Positions 6,935 to 11,764 of a stretch of 11,764 nucleotides of DNA are shown one piece after another. The position numbers were made by a program, and so were the translations under genes. The notes under the pieces were generated by a model, which worked only from the letters and a program-made list of their open reading frames with translations, was not told where the DNA came from and did not search any database. The DNA is from Rikenella microfusus (lineage in GTDB: Bacteria > Bacteroidota > Bacteroidia > Bacteroidales > SZUA-534). The stretch is from positions 1-11,764 of the forward strand of contig DYQV01000059.1 of NCBI GenBank assembly GCA_020719105.1. The letters are read 5' to 3'. Numbering within the stretch: the first letter of the stretch is position 1; each line of letters starts with the position of its first letter.

Positions 6935-7114
6935 CTATTTCTTATGTGAACCGTCGCAAAAGGGTTTGTTGGCTGATTTACCACAACGGCAAAGGAATAC
7001 CTTATTCATGGTGGAAAGGATATTTCCATCAATCCCTTTTACGGAAAAATTCCCTTCTACCATTAACGGTCCGTCCTTTAGTGTGGTAACTTTTGTTTTT
7101 TGAATATCGTTCAT
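6935..7114 (-). CDS. Small CDGSH-type iron-sulfur protein (59 aa)
   Basis: A short stand-alone CDGSH domain. The cluster-binding signature C-x-C-x2-S-x3-P-x-C-D-G-S-H is complete: C42, C44, S47, P51, C53, D54, G55, S56 and H57, followed by only two lysines. This three-Cys one-His arrangement binds a redox-active, pH-labile [2Fe-2S] cluster. The N-terminal part contains the conserved DGPLMVEGNF (residues 14-23) and a GIDG turn, matching the corresponding block of the upstream gene's C-terminal domain. The two are therefore probably tandem paralogs. The ATG at 7112-7114 lies 12 nt after the stop of that gene, so one transcript is likely. No signal peptide is present and the protein should be cytosolic. 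The partner and reaction are unknown; electron transfer or cluster donation are the usual suggestions. At 59 residues it is easily missed by length filters. Confidence 0.9.
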   Translation of the reverse strand: MNDIQKTKVTTLKDGPLMVEGNFSVKGIDGNILSTMNKVFLCRCGKSANKPFCDGSHKK

Positions 7115-7126
7115 GGAAATTTTAAA

Positions 7127-7582
7127 TTAATAATTATCGGGGAAAAAGCCTTTTTTATTGTGGGTTCCATCACAAAAGGGTTGTGTACGACTCATTCCAC
7201 AGCGGCAGAATGAGGTAATGCTTTTAATTTCTTGCTCTGAACCATCTGGTTTTACAACGGTAAACTTTCCTTCGGCTAATATGGGACCATTGCGCATGAC
7301 ACTAAAAGTTACCTTTTCGGCGGTTTGTGGTTTGCTGGAAGCCTCTTTGGAGGTATCTCCAGAGGAAGTATTCCGCTCATACGTGAGGGCATCGGTAGGA
7401 CATCGTTCAACAATATCAATTATTTGTTCCGTGGTTCCTTGCTCCAAATCAATCCAAGGCCTCCGTGAGGGGTCAAAAACTTTTCGTAACTCACGGAAGC
7501 AAGTGCCAGCATGAACACACTCCTTGGATTTCCAATGCACGGTAATTTCATTATTTGAATAGCTGCGATCGTTTTTATCCAT
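7127..7582 (-). CDS. Fer4_19 (divergent 4Fe-4S) plus CDGSH iron-sulfur fusion protein
   Basis: A 151-residue two-domain iron-sulfur protein. Residues 11-70 match the Fer4_19 domain: W17, ECVHAGTC with C22 and C28, the FDPSRRPWI block (36-44), and CPTDAL with C61. Residues 71-90 are a Ser/Thr/Lys-rich linker. Residues 91-151 form a CDGSH domain with NGPILAEGKF (98-107), then C126, C128, S131, P135, C137, D138, G139 and H141. Such proteins are presumed cytosolic electron carriers, but no specific reaction is established. The ATG at 7580-7582 gives a normal Fer4_19 start. The stand-alone CDGSH gene follows 12 nt downstream. A rho-independent terminator (7604-7627) sits only about 20 nt upstream and no consensus promoter fits in that gap. 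Transcription may start at the one-mismatch -7 box TTCTTTTG (7636-7643) or come from read-through of the alanine-dehydrogenase gene. The domains are secure; the role is unknown. Confidence 0.92.
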   Translation of the reverse strand: MDKNDRSYSNNEITVHWKSKECVHAGTCFRELRKVFDPSRRPWIDLEQGTTEQIIDIVERCPTDALTYERNTSSGDTSKEASSKPQTAEKVTFSVMRNGPILAEGKFTVVKPDGSEQEIKSITSFCRCGMSRTQPFCDGTHNKKGFFPDNY

Positions 7583-7603
7583 TTTATTTTTAGTTTAAAC
7601 CTG

Positions 7604-7627
7604 AAAAAAGAGGATAAAATCCTCTTT
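7604..7627 (-). terminator. Rho-independent terminator after the alanine-dehydrogenase-like gene
   Basis: A perfect 9-bp stem, AAAGAGGAT with ATCCTCTTT, pairs 7607-7615 with 7619-7627 around a 3-nt loop. On the minus strand it is followed by a T run (complement of the A run at 7604-7609). It lies about 72 nt beyond the stop at 7699 and just before the Fer4_19 start at 7582. Confidence 0.8.
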
Positions 7628-7698
7628 CTATTTAGCAAAAGAACAATATTGGAAATGAATAGTTTTCTTTCAGTGAACAATTATTTTTACTTTCATTA

Positions 7699-8922
7699 TT
7701 AAAAAGCTGCGGTGAGCAAATTAATGTCCTGGAAAGGAAGCGCAAACCGTTTGGAAATGCTTTCATTGGTAAGTACTCCGTTATACAGGTAAATACCGGT
7801 GCGAACCCCGGCATGTTGCTTAATTAGTGGGTTGATGCCGCCGGCCAAACCAATTTCAAGTAAAATTTGTCCCAAAATATTGCTAAGTGCATAACTGGCT
7901 GTACGAGCTACCCTTGATGGTATGTTGGGTACGCAATAATGCACAACCCCATGCTTGCGGTATATCGGGTTCTTAAAACTTGTTAACTCCGAAGTTTCAA
8001 AACAAGCTCCATGGTCAATGCGCAAATCAACAATTACCGAATAGGGTTTCATTTGCCTAACAGCATCTTCACTCACCAAAAAAGGTTGATCTTCAATTTC
8101 GCTGGGAATTGCACCAATAACCACATCGGCCGTCCGCAGGGCTTTGGCTACCACCCTTGGTTGCATGATGGATGTAAAAATGCGGGTTCCTAACCGCTGT
8201 TGTAAATCGCGCAATTTATGGACCGAACAATCAAAAACTTTTACGCTCGCTCCCAGTCCAAGTGCCGTTCGGGCAGCAAATTCACCTGCAGTGCCGGCAC
8301 CTAAAATTACCACATCGGTTGGGCTAATTCCGCTAATTCCACCCAACATTTCACCTTTTCCCTGATTGGCATTACTCATGTATTCTGCGGCAATGAGGAT
8401 TGATGTTGTTCCGGAAATTTCCATCATGCTTTGTACAACAGGAAAAATTCCTGTTGCAGCGTCCATCAGGTATTCATAACCCAATGCGGTTACTTTTTTT
8501 TGTAACAGATTCTGAACATATTCGCGGCTTTGTGTGCCAATTTGAAAAGAACTTATCACCAACTGATTTCCGCGTAAAAGTTCTACTTCTTCATCACTTA
8601 AAGGGGCTACCTTAATGATAATATCGCTGGAATAGATTATGCGTTTCTCTTCAACCAATGTTCCGCCAGCTTCGGAATACATTAAGTCGTCAAAGTGTGC
8701 CTGAATTCCGGCCCCCTTCTCAACAAAAACCTCATGACCATTGGCAACTAGAAGCTCCACAGCATGAGGGGCAAGGGCCACACGATTTTCATCGTTGACC
8801 GATTCTTTGGCAACCGCAATACGGAGATTCTTTTTCTTTTTAGCAATTTCCAACATCTCTTCGCGGGGCATTAAGTTCTCTTTTTCCAACGAAAACCCCG
8901 AATTATCTGTATTACCGATCAT
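7699..8922 (-). CDS. Alanine dehydrogenase / NAD(P) transhydrogenase alpha-like family protein
   Basis: A 407-residue cytosolic member of the alanine dehydrogenase / pyridine nucleotide transhydrogenase family. Classical members interconvert L-alanine with pyruvate and ammonia using NAD. Visible features are the pyruvate-site ENRVAL (45-50) with R48, K104 in IIIKV, the Rossmann loop GAGTAG (208-213) with D231 at the end of the second strand, D303 in RIDHG (equivalent to the catalytic Asp), and HGVVHYCVPNIPS (324-336). The catalytic His found in classical enzymes within TYLHLA is not visible; the aligned segment is SSFQIGTQ (124-131). An N-terminal extension of about 30 residues, with LMPREEML, precedes the fold; I recall a similar extension in other Bacteroidota homologs. 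The start ATG lies only 10 nt after the end of the broken HEPN gene, so its promoter probably lies inside or before that gene. A terminator follows. Alanine as the actual substrate is not certain. Confidence 0.85.
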   Translation of the reverse strand: MIGNTDNSGFSLEKENLMPREEMLEIAKKKKNLRIAVAKESVNDENRVALAPHAVELLVANGHEVFVEKGAGIQAHFDDLMYSEAGGTLVEEKRIIYSSDIIIKVAPLSDEEVELLRGNQLVISSFQIGTQSREYVQNLLQKKVTALGYEYLMDAATGIFPVVQSMMEISGTTSILIAAEYMSNANQGKGEMLGGISGISPTDVVILGAGTAGEFAARTALGLGASVKVFDCSVHKLRDLQQRLGTRIFTSIMQPRVVAKALRTADVVIGAIPSEIEDQPFLVSEDAVRQMKPYSVIVDLRIDHGACFETSELTSFKNPIYRKHGVVHYCVPNIPSRVARTASYALSNILGQILLEIGLAGGINPLIKQHAGVRTGIYLYNGVLTNESISKRFALPFQDINLLTAAF

Positions 8923-8932
8923 ATTCTGTAAA

Positions 8933-9435
8933 TTATTTTTTTAAAAAGGATTCTATTTCCAAAATAAACTCCTTCATTTCATCCGTAAATAATCATTAGT
9001 TCATTGAACATCAATTGTCTCGTACGAATGGAGCACCCCATGTAAATTTTATCTATGCCTTTGCAGTTTCCTGCATGGGGAGGTTCATCAAACATTTCAA
9101 GAATAACTTCTTTATCAAATTCAACATACGCTTCGTAATCTCCTCTCGTCCTTCTATTTGATGCTTTGTTTATTATTTTGCCAAATTTTGGATCAAGTAA
9201 ACTTTTGTAAATAAAATTGCGGTTAAACCAACCAAGGAGTTGTTGATGCTTTGATGTTTCAAAATCGTTTGCTAACCCAAGAGCCAATAAAGAATTAAAC
9301 ACTCCATAATATGCGGTTAACGGCAGCTCTTAATCGATCGTTTTCTATTAAAAGCTTAACATCTTCGATTGATTCATTAGCCTCATCGAGACTATATTGT
9401 ATCCGTTCGGCCCGTTCATTAGCTTCAAGACTCAT
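8933..9435 (-). pseudogene. Broken HEPN domain gene (partner of the MNT nucleotidyltransferase)
   Basis: The ATG at 9433-9435 overlaps the stop of the nucleotidyltransferase gene in an ATGA junction. The first 41 codons encode a normal HEPN N-terminus ending in LRAAVNR. After this the frame hits a TAA at 9295-9297. Restoring two bases near 9310 (CGCATATTAT to CGCATATATTAT) gives NRIYYGVFNSLLALGL, the expected HEPN helix. The reading then continues through FNRNF and RRTRGDY to MFDE. There a 100-bp segment (8984-9083) intervenes, after which the original frame resumes as MKEFILEIESFLKK and stops at 8933-8935. Rejoined, the protein would be about 130 residues, normal for the family. HEPN proteins of such pairs are usually the toxin; this one is probably inactive. 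A GTG-initiated frame from 9302 is only its middle part. Confidence 0.8.
8984..9089. mobile_element. 100-bp insertion with a 6-bp direct repeat in the HEPN pseudogene
   Basis: The plus-strand sequence TTCATC occurs at 8978-8983 and again at 9084-9089, exactly flanking a 100-bp segment (8984-9083). Removing the segment and one repeat copy rejoins the HEPN coding frame (MFDE then MKEFILEIESF), which is why I call it an insertion with a target duplication. It is structured: TGCAG/CTGCA (9062-9066 with 9071-9075) closes a GAAA tetraloop on the minus strand, CCCCATG (9036-9042) can pair with CATGGGG (9074-9080), and GTTCA-T-TGAAC lies at 8999-9009. No terminal inverted repeats and no transposase are visible. 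It could be a small non-autonomous element. Confidence 0.55.
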
Positions 9436-9752
9436 GCGTACAATCCAGTTTGAATAGCTTTAGTAAATATGGGCTGTTTGCCTTTTATGGTTTTGAGTTC
9501 GCTTTGTGAAATTAAATGGACATCAATAATAATGTCATATTTTAAATCCATATCATAACACAAATCATAAATTCTATTTTCATCATGGGCATTGTATTCT
9601 TTATCCAATACAATTAACACATCAAAATCAGAATCAGCCGTTGGAGTGCCCTTATTCTGAGAGCCAAACAATATAATATCCTTCACAGAATCGTTATACC
9701 CGTTCCGTAAATAGCCCTTCAAATCCCTTAATATGGTCAACTTATCTACCAT
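9432..9752 (-). CDS. MNT-type nucleotidyltransferase (antitoxin-like)
   Basis: A minimal nucleotidyltransferase of about 106 residues from the ATG at 9750-9752. A GTG at 9788 would add 12 residues. I prefer the ATG because it puts the active-site loop near residue 30, as usual in the family, and because a weak promoter (TTG-N18-TAATTTTA, -7 part at 9768-9775) would start transcription between the two codons. Counted from the GTG, the motif is FGSQNKG (41-47) followed by SDFDVLIV (53-60) with D54 and D56. A third acidic residue, D89, lies in the strand IIIDVHLIS. The catalytic set is therefore complete. In MntA-HepT type modules such a protein AMPylates the HEPN toxin to neutralise it. Its stop overlaps the HEPN start (ATGA). 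The partner HEPN gene is broken, leaving this gene without its usual target. Confidence 0.85.
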   Translation of the reverse strand: MVDKLTILRDLKGYLRNGYNDSVKDIILFGSQNKGTPTADSDFDVLIVLDKEYNAHDENRIYDLCYDMDLKYDIIIDVHLISQSELKTIKGKQPIFTKAIQTGLYA

Positions 9753-9780
9753 CAGATTCTTTTTTGATAAAATTACATTA

Positions 9781-9827
9781 TTTTTCACAGAATCAATATA
9801 GGGGATACTTTATAAATTCTGTAAAAA
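9781..9827. promoter_or_regulatory. Inverted repeat around the start of the MNT gene
   Basis: TTTTTCACAGAAT (9781-9793) and ATTCTGTAAAAA (9816-9827) are complementary apart from one bulged base, with 22 bp between them. The repeat sits between the M16 protease stop (9841) and the nucleotidyltransferase gene, and one arm covers the alternative GTG codon at 9788. No T-run follows on the minus strand, so it is a poor terminator. An operator for autoregulation is plausible but unproven. Confidence 0.35.
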
Positions 9828-9840
9828 TTAGGCGAGTCAA

Positions 9841-11064
9841 CTATTTGTAGGTAAGTGTGGATAGCTGATGAGCATCAAAAATCTCGTTGGCCGCTTCAAG
9901 TAATTCATTGGCGGTAACCGATTGAATTTTTTCATACACTTGTTCCAGCGAATCAACCTTATTAAAAAGCAAATAACTGCGCCCAATATTCAACATTAGG
10001 TTGGAAAGATTCTCTGAGCTAATGGCCATTTGCCCAATCATTTGTTTTTTTGCCCTATCAAGCTGTAATATTCCAAGGGGTTGTATTTGAAGCTTTTTTA
10101 TTTCGGAGTGGATAATGGTTAAACATTTTTCCACTTTTTCGGGCTCTGTACCAAAATAAATACCGGCAATTCCCGTGTCGCTGTAAGGACCGTAGAACGA
10201 CTCAATGTTATAAGTATAGCCATGTCGTTCGCGTAAGGCTAAATTAAGGCGTGAATTCATTCCGGGTCCGCCCAAAATATTGTTGAGCAATTCAAGCGGA
10301 AGTCTTTTGGAGCTGTTAATATCATAAGCCCGATTCCCAATAATACAATGAGCCTGATGAGTTGCCTTATGCACTAGTTTGTTTTCGCGCCGGTATCCGT
10401 TTATAACCAAACGGGGTTCTTGCCGTAAATTTGTAGTTACCGGGGCATAATATTTTTCAAGCCATCGCACCAAATGTGAAAACTTAATGTCGCCCACCGA
10501 GCAAATAACCATTTGATTGGTGTGATAGTTTTGCCGAATAAATTCCTGAATGTGATTCCGGGTAAATTTTTTAAGCAATTTGGGCTCACCTAAAATATTC
10601 CTGCCAATGGGATGCCCTGCAAAAATTAGTTCTTCAAAATCGTCGAAAATCAATTCTCCGGGACTGTCTTTGTAGGAATTTATCTCATCAAAAATTACCT
10701 GTTTTTCTTTTTCCAGCTCTTTGTCGGGAAACGAAGAATTGAAAACGATATCGGCAAATAGTTCCATTGTCCGCTCGGTATATTCTTTTAAGAAAGATGC
10801 GTAGATACAGGTTTCTTCTTTGGTGGTATAGGCATCAATTTCACCCCCCACATCTTCAAGCCGGCTAATTACATGAAATGCTTTGCGTTTATTGGTTCCT
10901 TTAAAAATTACATGTTCTATAAAATGTGCAATACCAAGCTGATGAATGTTTTCATCGCGGGATCCAGTATTTATAATAACACCTAAATGAGCAACCTTAC
11001 CGTCCGAATGACTGTGGATTAATCGTATTCCGTTAGCTAAAGTATAAAATTCGTATCCTTCCAT
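9841..11064 (-). CDS. M16 family zinc metallopeptidase (insulinase/MPP-beta-like)
   Basis: A 407-residue single-chain M16 peptidase. The inverted zinc motif H-x2-E-H is H47-F-I-E50-H51, and the third ligand is E127 in VIFDEINSYKDSP. The C-terminal half carries the substrate-contacting R/Y region, ILGGPGMNSRLNLALRERHG (263-282) followed by YTY (283-285). All residues needed for catalysis are therefore present. The length matches the one-repeat-pair, roughly 400-residue members related to mitochondrial processing peptidase beta, not the 900-residue insulinases. There is no signal peptide, so a cytosolic place is likely. The natural substrate is unknown. The ATG at 11062-11064 gives a standard start (NGIRLIHSHS near the N-terminus). 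An exact -7 box lies at 11089-11096. The CYTH gene ends 84 nt upstream, so co-transcription is possible but not required. Confidence 0.94.
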   Translation of the reverse strand: MEGYEFYTLANGIRLIHSHSDGKVAHLGVIINTGSRDENIHQLGIAHFIEHVIFKGTNKRKAFHVISRLEDVGGEIDAYTTKEETCIYASFLKEYTERTMELFADIVFNSSFPDKELEKEKQVIFDEINSYKDSPGELIFDDFEELIFAGHPIGRNILGEPKLLKKFTRNHIQEFIRQNYHTNQMVICSVGDIKFSHLVRWLEKYYAPVTTNLRQEPRLVINGYRRENKLVHKATHQAHCIIGNRAYDINSSKRLPLELLNNILGGPGMNSRLNLALRERHGYTYNIESFYGPYSDTGIAGIYFGTEPEKVEKCLTIIHSEIKKLQIQPLGILQLDRAKKQMIGQMAISSENLSNLMLNIGRSYLLFNKVDSLEQVYEKIQSVTANELLEAANEIFDAHQLSTLTYK

Positions 11065-11088
11065 ATCTGATCATCAAAAATAGGGGAG

Positions 11089-11096
11089 CAAAAGTA
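11089..11096 (-). promoter_or_regulatory. Putative -7 box of the M16 peptidase gene
   Basis: TACTTTTG on the minus strand is an exact TAnnTTTG match, 24 nt before the M16 start codon. No TTTG is found 19 nt further upstream. It suggests that the protease gene has its own transcript start separate from the CYTH gene. Confidence 0.45.
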
Positions 11097-11148
11097 TAAA
11101 AACCCCTTTGAAATCTACTATAAATACTTAGTTTTTAGCTTCTAACAT

Positions 11149-11667
11149 CTATTTGTCGTTCCAAAGCGAATAGGGATGTTGGGAAAGATAGGAGTTGTAA
11201 TAGCGGGCATCATTGGTAACCTCCTGACCCATCCATTCAGGAGTTGGAATTTCATCGGTAGGATCAGAAAGTTCAACCTCTGCAATAATTAGCCCCTCAT
11301 TAACTCCTTTAAATTCATCTACTTCAAAAATAAACTCATCGATTTCGACAATATATCGGGTTTTTTCAATTGGGTACTCCAAGCAAAGTTTAAGCAACGC
11401 TTTTGCATCGTTAACCGATATGGTTTGCTCCCATTCAAAACGGGTGGTGCCCGTTTCATCACTGGCTCCTTTTATGGTTAAAAACGCTTGGTCGGAAGCA
11501 ATACGAACCCTTACTGTGCGCTCTGAATCGGTTGAAAGGTATCCTTGAATAATATCATATTTGCCGGTTGAAAAAACTTTAAAATCACCTATAACCAAAA
11601 ATTTACGTTCAATTTCGAGAGCTGCATTTGTATCCTCTTTGCCGAATATATTGCCAAATAATCCCAT
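11149..11667 (-). CDS. CYTH domain protein (putative triphosphatase / tunnel metalloenzyme)
   Basis: A 172-residue protein of the CYTH superfamily (CyaB, thiamine triphosphatase, inorganic triphosphatase). The signature E-x-E-x-K is E18-I-E20-R-K22 within LEIERKFLV. Further tunnel residues typical of the fold are R53 and R55 in RVRI, K66 in LTIKG, E78 and E80 in RFEWEQ, R104 in EKTRYIVEIDEF, D117 in VDEF, and E130 and E132 in IIAEVEL. The set suggests an active metal-dependent enzyme acting on triphosphate compounds; the exact substrate cannot be read from sequence. The protein has about 15 residues (MGLFGNIFGKEDTNAA) before the usual family start. No other in-frame ATG allows a shorter product, so the extension is probably real. 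A weak promoter lies at 11698-11729. The M16 peptidase gene follows 84 nt downstream. Confidence 0.9.
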   Translation of the reverse strand: MGLFGNIFGKEDTNAALEIERKFLVIGDFKVFSTGKYDIIQGYLSTDSERTVRVRIASDQAFLTIKGASDETGTTRFEWEQTISVNDAKALLKLCLEYPIEKTRYIVEIDEFIFEVDEFKGVNEGLIIAEVELSDPTDEIPTPEWMGQEVTNDARYYNSYLSQHPYSLWNDK

Positions 11668-11697
11668 AGTGTAAGTTTGTCCATTGCGTAATTGGCA

Positions 11698-11729
11698 TAA
11701 ATGTAACTACAAAGTTGGGATACTCCAAA
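11698..11729 (-). promoter_or_regulatory. Putative promoter of the CYTH gene
   Basis: On the minus strand TTTG (11726-11729), a 20-nt spacer and TACATTTA (11698-11705) resemble TTTG-N19-TAnnTTTG with one -7 mismatch and one extra spacer base. The -7 box ends about 30 nt before the start codon at 11667. Confidence 0.35.
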
Positions 11730-11764
11730 TGATGCAAGAATATATGTGGGGAAATTGCTTTTAA

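Noticed and set aside
7420..7680. Minus-strand 86-residue frame overlapping the Fer4_19 gene start
   Set aside because: It spans the terminator and overlaps the Fer4_19 domain in another frame, with no recognisable protein features.
8979..9302. A 107-residue GTG-started gene
   Set aside because: It is the middle of the HEPN pseudogene. Its first residues continue a HEPN helix begun upstream in another frame, and its last 34 residues come from the inserted segment.
1..11764. CRISPR array, rRNA or complete insertion sequence
   Set aside because: No regularly spaced direct repeats, no rRNA-like conserved segments and no transposase or integrase gene were found on either strand.

Overview
The window looks like a chromosomal segment of a Bacteroidota bacterium. 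Several independent signs agree. Promoters match the Bacteroidota form TTTG-N19-TAnnTTTG (clearest upstream of tRNA-Phe and lepA), there is little Shine-Dalgarno signal, and the S8 protease, alanine-dehydrogenase-like protein and Fer4_19/CDGSH proteins are of the types typical of that phylum. Housekeeping genes sit near 40% G+C. The species cannot be named from this sequence.

Layout, left to right. (1) 94-2572, plus strand: phosphatidylserine synthase (pssA) and a secreted subtilisin-like protease. (2) 2692-4270, plus strand: a markedly AT-rich, tightly overlapping three-gene cassette (TIGR04255-type protein, a 170-residue unknown, a HEPN protein). It is followed by a short gene remnant and a strong bidirectional terminator at 4439-4470. 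(3) 4475-6543, minus strand: tRNA-Phe(GAA) and lepA, each with its own recognisable promoter. (4) 6602-6934: a gene-free stretch with stable, partly competing inverted repeats. (5) 6935-7582, minus strand: two iron-sulfur genes, a Fer4_19+CDGSH fusion followed 12 nt later by a 59-residue stand-alone CDGSH protein. A terminator precedes them. (6) 7699-8922, minus strand: an alanine-dehydrogenase-family protein. (7) 8933-9752, minus strand: a MNT nucleotidyltransferase / HEPN pair of the toxin-antitoxin type. The nucleotidyltransferase is intact. The HEPN gene is broken twice, by a frameshift and by a 100-bp insertion flanked by 6-bp direct repeats. (8) 9841-11667, minus strand: an M16 zinc protease and a CYTH-domain protein.

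Most of the window is ordinary core genome: phospholipid synthesis, translation, proteolysis and redox proteins. The accessory content is two HEPN-containing modules about 4.7 kb apart, on either side of lepA. The first is an intact, translationally coupled trio with no nucleotidyltransferase and is the best candidate here for a poorly described system. The second is a decaying MNT-HEPN pair carrying a small insertion that may be a dispersed element. Functional statements rest on motif recognition by eye; no database search was possible.
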